Assembly (NCBI RefSeq): GCF_013149785.1
Contig: NZ_JABEZU010000003.1
Location: 1 to 64,000, forward strand
Reading direction: 5' to 3'
Source of the DNA: Isoptericola halotolerans
Lineage (GTDB): Bacteria > Actinomycetota > Actinomycetes > Actinomycetales > Cellulomonadaceae
Length of the DNA stretch: 64,000 nt
The notes under the pieces: model-generated
The model's database searches: none
The model's input: only the letters and a program-made list of their open reading frames with translations
Told to the model about the DNA's origin: nothing
Program-made: the position numbers and the translations under genes
Shown: in pieces, positions 44,258 through 52,765 of the stretch
Layout: each line of letters begins with the position of its first letter
Position numbering within the stretch: the stretch's first letter is position 1

Positions 44258-45075
44258 GCGAGCCTCCGGCGCAGGATGTTCGAGGCGGCCTCGATGACGA
44301 GCACCACGACGAGGATCTCGAGGATGATGACCGAGACGTCGCCGTAGGCGAAGAACCCGAACCGCTCGTCGAGGAGCCGACCGATGCCGCCCGCGCCGAC
44401 GATGCCGAGGATGGCGGAGATGCGGACGTTCAGCTCCAGGGCGTAGAGCCACTGGTTGAGGAACAGCGGGAGGTTCTGCGGCAGGGCGAGGGTGCGGTTG
44501 ATCTGATGCTGGGTGGCGCCGCCGGCGCGGGCCGCCTCGAGGTACGGGTGCTCGGCGGAGTCGATCGCCTCGGAGACCAGCTTGACGACGATCCCGACGT
44601 TGAACAGCACGAGGGCGAGCAGGCCGGGCAGCGCTCCGACGCCCACCATGGCGACGAGGATGGTCGCCCAGACGAGGTCGGGGACCGCGCGGAACACGTT
44701 GACCACCGCCCGCACGGCGGAACGGGTCAGGATGTTCGGGTTGGTGGGGCGTGCCGCCCAGAGGGTGAGCGGCACCGACAGCGCGGCGGCGATCGCGGCG
44801 CCGACGAACGCCATCTGCAGCGTCTCCAGCATCGGCTGGACGGTGCGCGGGAAGAACGCCCAGTTCGGCTGCAGCAGCGCGGACAGGTTGGCGGCGCCGT
44901 GGCGCCAGTTGCGAGCGATCGCGCCGAGGTCGATCTCGACGCCGCCGATCGCGGGCAGGCAGGTCGCCACGGTGAACGCCGCGAGGGCGGAGACGATCAG
45001 CGCGCGGCGCGGCCAGGTGCGCGGCCGGGGTGGGACCTCGAAGCGCGCGGCGGGCTCCGCCGTCGTGCCGCTCAT
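44254..45075 (-). CDS. phnE: Phosphonate-type ABC transporter permease (first)
   Basis: 273 residues, membrane helices and the loop [31 protein letters not shown]. The end [25 protein letters not shown] matches the PhnE family. ATG 45075 overlaps the PhnC stop (ATGA), and its stop overlaps the next permease, so the three are translationally coupled. Pairs with the other permease to form the channel. Substrate not decided. Confidence 0.93.
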   Translation of the reverse strand: MSGTTAEPAARFEVPPRPRTWPRRALIVSALAAFTVATCLPAIGGVEIDLGAIARNWRHGAANLSALLQPNWAFFPRTVQPMLETLQMAFVGAAIAAALSVPLTLWAARPTNPNILTRSAVRAVVNVFRAVPDLVWATILVAMVGVGALPGLLALVLFNVGIVVKLVSEAIDSAEHPYLEAARAGGATQHQINRTLALPQNLPLFLNQWLYALELNVRISAILGIVGAGGIGRLLDERFGFFAYGDVSVIILEILVVVLVIEAASNILRRRLA

Positions 45076-45893
45076 GTGCGGTCCCCGAGGCGGTCCTGCG
45101 GGCGGATGCGACGGCCGTAGATCTGCTCGAAGTCGGCCTCGGTGGCCTCGGCCGCCGGGCCGTCGTAGACGACCTCGCCGGCGCGCAGCCCGATCATGCG
45201 CCGCGTGTACTGCCGGGCGAGGTCCATGAGGTGCAGGTTGACCAGCACCGTGAGGTAGCGCTCGGTGTTGATGCGTTCCAGCTCGGACATGACCGCGTGC
45301 GCGGTGGGTGGGTCGAGGCTGGCGACGGGCTCGTCGGCGAGCATGATGCTCGGCTCCTGCGACAGCGCCCGGGCGATGGCGACGCGCTGCTGCTGGCCAC
45401 CGGAGAGGGAGCCCGCCCGCGTCCAGACCTTGTCGAGCATGCCGACGGTGTGCAGGGCCGACAGGGCGACCTCGCGGTCGTGGGCGGTCGGGACGCCGAG
45501 GAGCCCGCGCAGCGCACCGGCCTGCGCGAAGCGCCCGACCAGCGTGTTGCGGTAGACGTCGATGCGCGTGGCGAGGTTGAAGCCCTGGAAGATCATGCCG
45601 ATGTGCCCGCGCACCTGCCGCAGGCGGCGTCCGCTCAGACCGGAGACCGTGTACGGGCCGACGGTCACGGTGCCGCTCGTGACGGGCACGAGGCCGTTGA
45701 CGGCGCGGATCAGGGTCGACTTGCCGGAGCCGGACAGGCCGACGACTGACACCATCTCGCCGGCGTCGATGGTCAGGGAGACGTCGCGCAGGGCTGCGGT
45801 GCCGTTGGGGTAGGTGACCGAGACGCCGTCGAGGCGGATCGGCCACGCGGAGGCCGGGGCGGCCCCGGCCTCCGCACGGGTGTCGAGAGTCAT
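45072..45893 (-). CDS. phnC: Phosphonate-type ABC transporter ATP-binding protein
   Basis: 273 residues. Walker [18 protein letters not shown], signature [16 protein letters not shown], Walker [15 protein letters not shown], then H-loop [19 protein letters not shown]. Powers import through the two PhnE permeases. The phnD gene precedes it 18 bases upstream. ATG 45893. The phosphonate name follows family similarity; phosphite or organophosphate is also possible. Confidence 0.94.
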   Translation of the reverse strand: MTLDTRAEAGAAPASAWPIRLDGVSVTYPNGTAALRDVSLTIDAGEMVSVVGLSGSGKSTLIRAVNGLVPVTSGTVTVGPYTVSGLSGRRLRQVRGHIGMIFQGFNLATRIDVYRNTLVGRFAQAGALRGLLGVPTAHDREVALSALHTVGMLDKVWTRAGSLSGGQQQRVAIARALSQEPSIMLADEPVASLDPPTAHAVMSELERINTERYLTVLVNLHLMDLARQYTRRMIGLRAGEVVYDGPAAEATEADFEQIYGRRIRPQDRLGDRT

Positions 45894-45911
45894 GGAAGAG
45901 GGTGCTCCTGG

Positions 45912-46922
45912 TCAGCCGGCGAACTGCTCGAGGACCTCGCCGTAGCGGGCGATCTCGTCGTCGGCGGTCTCGGCCGTCCAGTCGGACAGACCGACCAGCT
46001 CGAACATGACGTCGGCGGCCTCGGGGGAGGAGTCCGCGTAGTCGTCCATGAGCTGGGTGAGCTCGGCGACGAGGTCGTCGGGCAGGGTGTCGGTGACGGC
46101 GACGCCACCGTTGGGGATCATCTCGGTGTAGGCGAAGGCCACGGCCTTGTCGGCGATGTCGGGGACCTCCTCGACCACGGTGGTCCGGGCGTCCCAGTAG
46201 GCGAAGCCGACCTCAGCGTCACCGTTCGCGACGGCGAGCACGGCGTTGTTGTTGCCCTCGACCGGCACCTGGGTGATGTCGGCGTCGGTGTCCAGGCCGG
46301 CCTCCCGCATGAGGACCACGGGGTACTGGTAGCCCGCGGGGGAGGTGGCGGCCTGCAGCGCGACGTTCGCACCGGCCAGGTCGCCGAAGACCTCGGCGGC
46401 GGCCGGGCCCTGACCGGTCGCCGCGGCGCCGGCCTCCTCGATGCCGTTGCAGTAGGAGAGCTCGATGTCGCTCGCCTCGTAGGTGGCGAGCACGGGCTCG
46501 TCCTCGCAGTAGGTGTCGGGGTCGTTCGTGTAGGCCACCGAGGCGTAGGACGTCGCCCCGAACCGGACGTCGCGCAGGATCAGCTCCGCGCCGTAGCGCT
46601 CGGTCGCCTGGTAGAGCGACCCGGCGTCGGTGATGATGACCTGCGACTGGTCGGCGCCGAGCGCCTCGACCGTGGCGGTGTAGTTGTTCGCGACGACACC
46701 CTCCACCTCGATGCCGAGGCCGTCCGAGAGGTACGTGGTCAGCGGGTCGAGCGCCTCGGCGAGGTTCTCACCCTCGACCGACGGCACCAGCGACATGGTG
46801 ATGGACTCGGGCCACTCGGTGCCGCCGTCGTCGGCACTGCCGGCGGCATCGGTACCGGCGCAACCGGCGAGCGCGAGGACGAGCGCCGCGGCGGCGCCGG
46901 GAGCGAGCAGGGACTTGCGCAT
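45912..46922 (-). CDS. phnD: Phosphonate-type substrate-binding lipoprotein
   Basis: 336 residues. Signal peptide with lipobox LALAGC (VLALAGCAGTDAAGS), so anchored on the outside of the membrane. PhnD features: ITMSLVPSVEGENLAEALDPLTTYLSDGLGIEVEGVVANNY, GATSYASVAYTND, LQAATSPAGYQYPVVLMREAGLD and VAVANGDAEVGFAYWDA. It captures the substrate for PhnCEE. Second gene of the operon; the HAD gene lies 7 bases upstream. Confidence 0.93.
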   Translation of the reverse strand: MRKSLLAPGAAAALVLALAGCAGTDAAGSADDGGTEWPESITMSLVPSVEGENLAEALDPLTTYLSDGLGIEVEGVVANNYTATVEALGADQSQVIITDAGSLYQATERYGAELILRDVRFGATSYASVAYTNDPDTYCEDEPVLATYEASDIELSYCNGIEEAGAAATGQGPAAAEVFGDLAGANVALQAATSPAGYQYPVVLMREAGLDTDADITQVPVEGNNNAVLAVANGDAEVGFAYWDARTTVVEEVPDIADKAVAFAYTEMIPNGGVAVTDTLPDDLVAELTQLMDDYADSSPEAADVMFELVGLSDWTAETADDEIARYGEVLEQFAG

Positions 46923-46929
46923 GGGAGGG

Positions 46930-47673
46930 CTACCTTTCGAGGGAGTCGGCCGTGCCGGACGGCACGGGTTCCGGGGGGAGGGCTGTGGTCGCTGCGGTGG
47001 CGGCAGCGTGGGCCCACGCCGTGATGCCGGCGGCGAGGGCGTCGAGCGTCCGCGCGTGCATGGTCACGTCGGCGGGCGGCGTGGCCGCGGCAGCCGCGGC
47101 AGCCGCGGCAGGGCCGACGAGCGCCGTGGCGGCACCGAGCGCCGCGGCGGGCGCCAGGTCGTTCTCCACGATGTCCCCGACGGCGAGCACCGGTCCTTCT
47201 GTGAGCGCGGCCTCGACGATGGGGGTCAGGCCGGTGGGCTTGCCGACCTCGTAGTGCAGGTCGGTGAAGCGCTCGCGGACGCCCCACACCGTCAGTAGGC
47301 GTTCGACGCCGACGCCGGGGGCGTTCGTGGCGAGGACGACGGTGGTTGTCTGGGGGAGTGCGGCGAGGAGCTGCGCGAGGCCAGGGGCCGCGTCGACGGG
47401 TGCCTCGGGGGTGCCGAGGAGGTCACGGCTGGCGAGGTAGGCCTGCTGCAGGGCGGCAGGGTCGACGCCGTCCTGGCGGGCCAGCGTGCCGACGACGTCG
47501 TACCCGTCGCGGAACTGTGTGGCCGTGCCGGCGTCGTGGTCGCGCAACGTGGCCATGACCCGCTCGAAGTACCCGGGACCGGCATGCTCGGCGACCTGCC
47601 GGGCGAACGCGAGCACGGGGCCGTCACCGACGGCGAGGGTGCCGTCGAAGTCGAACAGGATGGTCGGGGTCAC
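46930..47673 (-). CDS. HAD-superfamily hydrolase, first gene of the phn operon
   Basis: 247 residues. Motif I ILFDFDGTLAVGDGPVL, motif II VLATNAPGVGV, motif III/IV VGKPTGLTPIVEAAL and VLAVGDIVENDLAPAAALG. A run of Ala near residue 190 and an Ala-rich tail are unusual. It probably removes phosphate from the imported compound, or it is a phosphonatase relative; no PhnX-specific motif was seen. GTG 47673 with GAGGAG 6 nt upstream. First gene of the phn operon. Confidence 0.85.
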   Translation of the reverse strand: MTPTILFDFDGTLAVGDGPVLAFARQVAEHAGPGYFERVMATLRDHDAGTATQFRDGYDVVGTLARQDGVDPAALQQAYLASRDLLGTPEAPVDAAPGLAQLLAALPQTTTVVLATNAPGVGVERLLTVWGVRERFTDLHYEVGKPTGLTPIVEAALTEGPVLAVGDIVENDLAPAAALGAATALVGPAAAAAAAAATPPADVTMHARTLDALAAGITAWAHAAATAATTALPPEPVPSGTADSLER

Positions 47674-47700
47674 GCGGGCTCCTCATGTCATGGACGATGC

Positions 47701-47749
47701 GTTCACCGTAGGGAGCCCGCGTGAACGGAAAAGTCATGAGGAGGTGAAC
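47701..47749 (-). promoter_or_regulatory. GTTCAC repeats upstream of the phn operon (PHO-box-like)
   Basis: On the minus strand GTTCACC (47749-47743) and GTTCACG (47726-47720) stand 23 bases apart, and GTTCACC occurs again on the plus strand at 47701-47707. PhoP boxes of Streptomyces are built from GTTCACC-like 11-base repeats. The spacing here is not a clean multiple of 11, so this is tentative. Confidence 0.45.
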
Positions 47750-47797
47750 GGTGGATGTCAGCCGCGGGAACCTGGCGTCCGCCGGTGGGACATCAAC

Positions 47798-47834
47798 TGT
47801 GCAAGAGGTAGTCCAGAGAGTGTGCAAACGGTAG
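47798..47834 (+). repeat. Direct repeat TGTGCAANNGGTAG before the ATPase gene
   Basis: Copies at 47798-47811 and 47821-47834, 23 bases apart. The second ends 20 bases before the -10 box TAGCGT (47855-47860), where the -35 would be, so a regulator of the ATPase gene could bind here. Confidence 0.55.
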
Positions 47835-47866
47835 CGTAGCGACCGGGAATGCGGTAGCGTGCGTGG

Positions 47867-49117
47867 ATGGCGGAGTATCAGCGACGGATCATCGACGACC
47901 GTCTCGACGAGCTGCAGCCCCAGCTCCGTGCGATCTCGATCCACGGCCCCAAGGGGGTGGGGAAGACCGCGACGGCTTCCCAGCGCGCGGCGACGATCAT
48001 CTCCCTCGACCGCGATGCGACGCGGACCCGCTTCGCCGCCGCGCCCGACCGGATGCTGGCGGAGGCCGACGGACCGATCCTCATCGACGAGTGGCAGCGC
48101 TGGCCGGAATCGTGGGATGTCGTGCGCCACGCGGTCGACGAGGGCGTGCCACGCGGGCGCCTGATCCTGGCGGGAAGCTCGGCGCCGCGTGGCGCGACCG
48201 TGCACTCGGGTGCTGGGCGCATCGTGCCGTTCCGGCTGCGCCCCCTCAGCCTTGCTGAACGATCACTCGAGGTGCCGACGGTCAGCGTCGCGAATCTGCT
48301 CCGTGGCGTGGTGGACGTCTCGGGCTCGACGGACCTGGCGTTGCCCGACTATGTCGAGGAGATCGTCGCCAGCGGGTTCCCCGGCATCCGTGACGAGCCC
48401 GAGGACGTGCGCGAGGAACTGCTCGACGCCTACGTTGACAACATCATCCAGCGAGAGTTCCCCGAGCAGGGCTATCCGGTCCGCAGACCGGAGACCCTCA
48501 AGGCGTGGCTGGCCGCCTATGCCGCCGCGACCTCCACGACGACCGCGTACAACGCCATCCTCGCCGCAGCCACTCCCGGACAAAGTGACAAGCCGGCGAA
48601 GACGACGACGATCACCTACCGAGATGCCCTGTCGGGGCTCTGGCTCCTTGACCCGGTCGAACCGTGGACGCTGGGCAACAACAACTTTCAGCGGCTCGCG
48701 ATGGCGCCGAAACACCAGCTGGCCGATCCGGCACTGGCGGCCAGGCTGCTCGGTGCGACGAAGGAGTCGCTGCTCCAGGGCAGCGATGCGCAGCTGCTCG
48801 GTCTGCTGTTCGAGCACCTGGTGACGATGAGCATCCGGACCTACGCGGAGGCGGCACGCGCCAAGGTCTTCCATCTGCGGACGCGAGACGCTCGTCGTGA
48901 GGTGGACCTCGTCGTCGAGCGTCGAGACGGTGCGGTCCTCGCGATCGAGATCAAGCTCGCAACCCACCCGACCGACCGCGACGTCCGCCATCTGAACTGG
49001 TTCCGGGACCAGCTCGGGGAGAGGTGTCTCGGGGGAGTCGTCGTGACCGCAGGGAGCGACGCCTACATGCGTCGGGACGGCATCGCCGTCGTCTCTGCGG
49101 CCCTACTCGGACCGTGA
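47867..49117 (+). CDS. DUF4143-type ATPase
   Basis: 416 residues. P-loop AISIHGPKGVGKTATASQ (Walker A), Walker B-like GPILIDEWQRWPESWDVVRH, SSAPRGATVHSGAGRIVPFRLRPLSLAE. The DUF4143 part covers the C-terminal half, ending in a PD-(D/E)XK-like stretch (DARREVDLVVERRDGAVLAIEIKLA; the ExK is EIK). The family is common in genomic islands; its role is unknown. Leaderless: TAGCGT 6 nt before the ATG, with a direct repeat upstream. Confidence 0.88.
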   Translation: MAEYQRRIIDDRLDELQPQLRAISIHGPKGVGKTATASQRAATIISLDRDATRTRFAAAPDRMLAEADGPILIDEWQRWPESWDVVRHAVDEGVPRGRLILAGSSAPRGATVHSGAGRIVPFRLRPLSLAERSLEVPTVSVANLLRGVVDVSGSTDLALPDYVEEIVASGFPGIRDEPEDVREELLDAYVDNIIQREFPEQGYPVRRPETLKAWLAAYAAATSTTTAYNAILAAATPGQSDKPAKTTTITYRDALSGLWLLDPVEPWTLGNNNFQRLAMAPKHQLADPALAARLLGATKESLLQGSDAQLLGLLFEHLVTMSIRTYAEAARAKVFHLRTRDARREVDLVVERRDGAVLAIEIKLATHPTDRDVRHLNWFRDQLGERCLGGVVVTAGSDAYMRRDGIAVVSAALLGP

Positions 49118-49161
49118 GGCTGCGGCCTCGGAACCGGGACCTTAAAAGACCAGAGCCTCCA

Positions 49162-50493
49162 TCAGACCCAGGACGATTCACCGTAGTCGCACTTGCGCTG
49201 GTGGCCGAGGGCATTGACGCGGTACCCGCAACCCTGGCAGCGCTGGTCTGCCAGCCACGCCGCAATCTCCGCGACCACCGGGACGAGGCTCGCGCCCCAC
49301 TCGTGGTGGAATTGCAGGAGGTTCGGGTGCTCGACGTCAACAAACGGGAGGTGGAGCCTGCCGCTTTGCTCCCGCACGCGCACGACAAGCCATCCCGCGT
49401 CGAGCATGGCGTGCGTTTGCCGAACATCCCTCCGGACCTGTTTCGGCCCGCTCGGGCCCCACTCGCCGTGGAACCATGCACCGTCATACTCGACGGCGAC
49501 GCGGCGATCGTCGTCAGGAATCGTACCGAATGCGTCAACCTGGATTCCCGGTCGGGCGTTCTTCGGCGCGATGTAGCCGGGCACGTCCACGCGGATGGTG
49601 TGGTCTGAGTTCACGCCGTCGAGTACGGCTCGCAGCAGTTCGCGAAGGGCCTGCTCCGGTTTGGATGTCGGGACACTGTTGCAGAGCGGACACCCCTGGC
49701 CGCTTAGGTGCTTGTTCGGGGTCATTGGGAAGTCGCCATGGACGTAGCACGTGATGAGCACATGGCGGTTCGCGCGGCTATAGTCGACGTGCGCGTAGCC
49801 GTAGGTGATTCCGTGGATGGCTTGCGCCTTGGCGGCGAAGCCCGCAGCGGCAGCTGCGATCACGTCCAGTCCTCGAGCGCGCCTGTCGTCATTTGCGCAC
49901 TCTGGGCACCCGTGGCCCTGTAGGTGGTTGTTTGCCTCCGCCTTCCACATTCCATGCTCAGGGCAGATGGCAGTGACCTTTGAATGCGCGTTCTGGTACT
50001 CGCGATCGATGTGGGGGAACTCGTAGACGGTGCTGCGCTTGGCGTGAACGCGCGACACGAACAGCTCGGCGGCCTCGGCAGCCTGGGTGCGGCCACGGGT
50101 GCGGGCCTTGTCGGTGCGGCACTCCCTGCAACCTTTGCCAGACAGGTGCGTGCCGGCGCGCTGCGTGAACCAGCCGTGCTCTGAGCATCCGAGGGTCACC
50201 TCGCCGTCCCAGCGGGTGTAGTTGGCGCGGGAGTAGTCCCAGCGATCACCGTGCTTAGCGAGCGACTTCTCAATGAAGTCCGCCGTCGTGAGCTGAACGT
50301 TTCCAGCGCAACGGGGGCATCCCTGACCCTGGCTCAGGTGTGCGTCCGGCGTCTGCGCGAAAGCGCCGTGCTCCGGGCAGCCTATGGTGAGCTTGGTCTT
50401 GGCATTGACGTACTCGGTCAAGCCGTAGTCCCACCGTCCGTTGTGGAGGGCGGTGGCCTCGGCGATAAACTCTGCCGTGGTCTTTCTGCGCAT
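49162..50493 (-). CDS. Nuclease-like protein with four DUF723-type Cys/His repeats
   Basis: 443 residues. Four repeats of about 60 residues each end CPEHGxFxxxPxxHLxGxGCPxC, at about 5-64, 69-127, 140-200 and 213-270 (for example CPEHGAFAQTPDAHLSQGQG). The third and fourth repeats keep the CxxHG part. A PD-(D/E)XK-like domain follows: VDAFGTIPDDDRRVAVEYDGAWFHG then LDAGWLVVRVRE. The C-terminus adds CQGCGYRVNALGHQRKC (zinc finger). Such repeats occur in phage and homing endonucleases. ATG 50493 with GGAGGGCGG upstream. Nuclease function is inferred. Confidence 0.85.
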   Translation of the reverse strand: MRRKTTAEFIAEATALHNGRWDYGLTEYVNAKTKLTIGCPEHGAFAQTPDAHLSQGQGCPRCAGNVQLTTADFIEKSLAKHGDRWDYSRANYTRWDGEVTLGCSEHGWFTQRAGTHLSGKGCRECRTDKARTRGRTQAAEAAELFVSRVHAKRSTVYEFPHIDREYQNAHSKVTAICPEHGMWKAEANNHLQGHGCPECANDDRRARGLDVIAAAAAGFAAKAQAIHGITYGYAHVDYSRANRHVLITCYVHGDFPMTPNKHLSGQGCPLCNSVPTSKPEQALRELLRAVLDGVNSDHTIRVDVPGYIAPKNARPGIQVDAFGTIPDDDRRVAVEYDGAWFHGEWGPSGPKQVRRDVRQTHAMLDAGWLVVRVREQSGRLHLPFVDVEHPNLLQFHHEWGASLVPVVAEIAAWLADQRCQGCGYRVNALGHQRKCDYGESSWV

Positions 50494-50514
50494 TGCCTTC
50501 CGCCCTCCCTTCGT

Positions 50515-50543
50515 ACGCTGATGTGCTGGCGACGGTGTGTCAA
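50515..50543 (-). promoter_or_regulatory. Promoter of the Cys/His-repeat nuclease gene
   Basis: TTGACA (50543-50538), 17-bp spacer, CAGCGT (50520-50515). Start near 50508, leader about 15 bases that contains the GGAGGG ribosome site. Confidence 0.6.
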
Positions 50544-50762
50544 CCATATGCGGCGCCGCCGACAGCAAGCACGTCCTCGGTTAGGCTCCGACCGCGCCCA
50601 CATCGCACGAGCGCGGATCGATCAGCTTCAAGACGGGCCCGCGGCCGTCACTCACCGATTGGGTCATACGAGCGGACGACGCGGACCCTTACATCAACAA
50701 CGTCACGCGTGCAGGGTGTGCAAAAAAGGGCTGGCGGGGCGACCTGCTGCACTGCATTCGGC
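50544..50762. other. Intergenic stretch in the accessory region
   Basis: About 220 bases without a supportable gene. A run of six A's (TGCAAAAAAGGG, about 50719-50730) is the only feature seen. No terminator, tRNA or repeat was recognised. Confidence 0.4.
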
Positions 50763-51179
50763 CTAGGAGACACCCTGGCCGGGGACGTACAGCGGACCGT
50801 GCTGGCACGCGGTTTCGTGCAGGGCCATGCCGGCGATCCGGGCTTCGGCTTTGGTGAGGCCGTTGAAGTCCACTGACGCATGGTCGTGTGGGTTTTCGGC
50901 CGCTGCGCCATCATCCACGCATGCCAGTCCGTGCTCATTCGCATCGCCCACCTTGACGCCCCAGGTACCGACGGAACTGCGACCGTGGTCTTCGGTGTGG
51001 CGGCGATGAGCCTCTTGAGGGGCGACCCGACCGCGCAGTGTGGACATCAGGCCCTTGTCTGCACTCTGCGATCGGAAGGCGGTCCACATGGGCTGGCCTG
51101 CGGCAGTGTCGTAGAGGCCTGGGGGGACCTGCCGATTGAGCACCTCGTCGATGTCACCGATCATGCTTCCCTCGTTCAT
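50763..51179 (-). CDS. Unknown protein, second gene of a coupled accessory pair
   Basis: 138 residues, no recognised family. ATG 51179 overlaps the stop of the 406-residue gene (ATGA), the main evidence that it is real. His and Asp are common: DHGRSSVGTWGVKVGDANEHGLACVDDGAAAENPHDHASVD, then FNGLTKAEARIAGMALHETACQHGPLYVP. The His/Cys near the C-terminus could bind metal. Charge and length would fit a small partner protein (for example an immunity or antitoxin-like part); that is speculation. Confidence 0.7.
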   Translation of the reverse strand: MNEGSMIGDIDEVLNRQVPPGLYDTAAGQPMWTAFRSQSADKGLMSTLRGRVAPQEAHRRHTEDHGRSSVGTWGVKVGDANEHGLACVDDGAAAENPHDHASVDFNGLTKAEARIAGMALHETACQHGPLYVPGQGVS

Positions 51180-52396
51180 GCCAGCATCCCCGTTTCCACG
51201 AACCTAATCACGATGTCGGCATCGAATGGTCCTTCTAGTTCCTGGTGAGCGCCGGTTTCCTTAAAGACGGCGAGCAAGTACATGTCGCCGTCAGCGAGGA
51301 GTTCGGCCGTGCAGGCGGTCCACTCAAGCAGCCATTCAAGGACGATCGAGCCGTCACCGTCGGCACCGATCGCGACGTGATGCTTAGCGAGCGCTAGACG
51401 TGTCACCAGCTCTTCGGCGTGGCGCAGGGCGGCACCCCCGGGCGCGCGCGTACTCGGACCCCACCAGCCGGGCTGGAGGTTGCCCAGCTCGCTCAGCCGA
51501 GCCATGAGTGCCTTCTCTGTCGCGGTTCGGACGATGGTCACCTGGTTGACGTCGTGGAGGCTCCTGACCTCGCCTCGGGAGTTGAACACTGCCGTGCCGC
51601 CCACCGTAACGTCAGGTGCGGTCACACCGTCGGCTGCAAGCACATCCTTGACGGTCTCGGCGACATTGCGCTCCTGGGCGCCAAGGTGGCAGGTGAGGCT
51701 GCCGCCTGCGGTCAGGTCCAGGCGGAAGGTGCCCTTCGACCCGTCGAACTCGGATATGACGCCTTCAGCCACGTGCCAGTCTGGCTCCGCCAGGACCTCG
51801 TCGATGAGCGCAACCGTGGCGCGAACGGTGGCCGTGAGCACCGCGTCCGTCTCTGGCTCATAGAGTTCCGCGTCCGAGCGTGGCTTGGCGAAGGCAATAG
51901 ATTCGTTCGGCTGAAGAGTCTTGCCCACCCTTTGAAGCTGGGGCAGAGCGGCGCGCGGGAACAACGCTGGCAGCCTGCGGTCGACCGCGACTGCGGCGAT
52001 CGTCTCGTTGACTATGTCGCGTGCGCGGACGAACAGTGGCCCTGGGTCCTCCTGGTCATCGTCGCGGTCGGCTGGGCGGGTGACCAGCTGCAAGACCGGC
52101 CGGGCGCTGCCTTCCTTGATGCCGATCAGCCGGAGGTCGAACGCGTCCCTTAGCCCACGGACGTAGCGCCGTTCAGGGTGCTCCTTAAGCCACTCTAGGC
52201 GTGCTACCTCGTAGAGGAGTTCGCTGTAGCGTTGAAGCTCCGCGGCAGCGGCCGTGGGCATGCCCAGCCCCGTGTCGAACCGTCCACCAGCCATGCGGAA
52301 GTAGACGAATCCGTCCCGGCTGGCCGCAGCCCTCTCTAGGCCGCGTCGAGCGTCGTCACGATCACTGCCGGTGACCTGGTCCTCATCGCTGGGCAT
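51176..52396 (-). CDS. Unknown 406-residue protein, first gene of a coupled accessory pair
   Basis: No membrane segment or catalytic motif recognised. The N-terminal part has DGFVYFRMAGGRFDTGLGMPTAAAAELQRYSELLYEVARLEWLKEHPERRYVRGLRDAFDLRL; the middle forms a small beta-rich stretch (DWHVAEGVISEFDGSKGTFRLDL). Near the C-terminus comes GWWGPSTRAPGGAALRHAEELVTRL... GSIVLEWLLEWTACTAELLADGDMY, a pattern I have seen in island proteins of unknown function. Leaderless: TAATCT lies 6 nt before the ATG. Base use is less GC-biased than in core genes. Confidence 0.8.
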   Translation of the reverse strand: MPSDEDQVTGSDRDDARRGLERAAASRDGFVYFRMAGGRFDTGLGMPTAAAAELQRYSELLYEVARLEWLKEHPERRYVRGLRDAFDLRLIGIKEGSARPVLQLVTRPADRDDDQEDPGPLFVRARDIVNETIAAVAVDRRLPALFPRAALPQLQRVGKTLQPNESIAFAKPRSDAELYEPETDAVLTATVRATVALIDEVLAEPDWHVAEGVISEFDGSKGTFRLDLTAGGSLTCHLGAQERNVAETVKDVLAADGVTAPDVTVGGTAVFNSRGEVRSLHDVNQVTIVRTATEKALMARLSELGNLQPGWWGPSTRAPGGAALRHAEELVTRLALAKHHVAIGADGDGSIVLEWLLEWTACTAELLADGDMYLLAVFKETGAHQELEGPFDADIVIRFVETGMLA

Positions 52397-52765
52397 CTGC
52401 GTAGATTAGCGAGTGAATGTCAGGGGTGAGACCCAGAGCCGCTGCCCAACGAGTCTCGGAGACAGAATTCACCCAGCAGGGTCATCTCTCGGCCGTCGAG
52501 GCGATCGGTAGGGCGTACAGGAGCGCGAGGTCCTGTCGTCGCTGGCTCTCCCGCAGGCGGAGGTTCACGCCCCGGGCCGGCTCGCGGGCGCCCCCGATCC
52601 TCTTCACTGGTTGGGGCGTAGAAGCCGCCGAGGCATCTGCAGCGACTCGCTTTGCGCACGAACTAGGTACGCTGACACGCTTCCAGAGATGGCTGGATTC
52701 GTGCCCCTTCCGGATGTCGCGCCAGTCACGGTGATCTCGACGACGCCGGCCAGGTCGCCTGTACT
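52397..52765. other. 369-base intergenic stretch between the accessory pair and metH
   Basis: It holds the TAATCT promoter of the accessory pair at its left end (52403-52408). The rest has no supportable gene, tRNA, terminator or repeat. It may be a degraded remnant at the edge of the accessory region. Confidence 0.5.
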
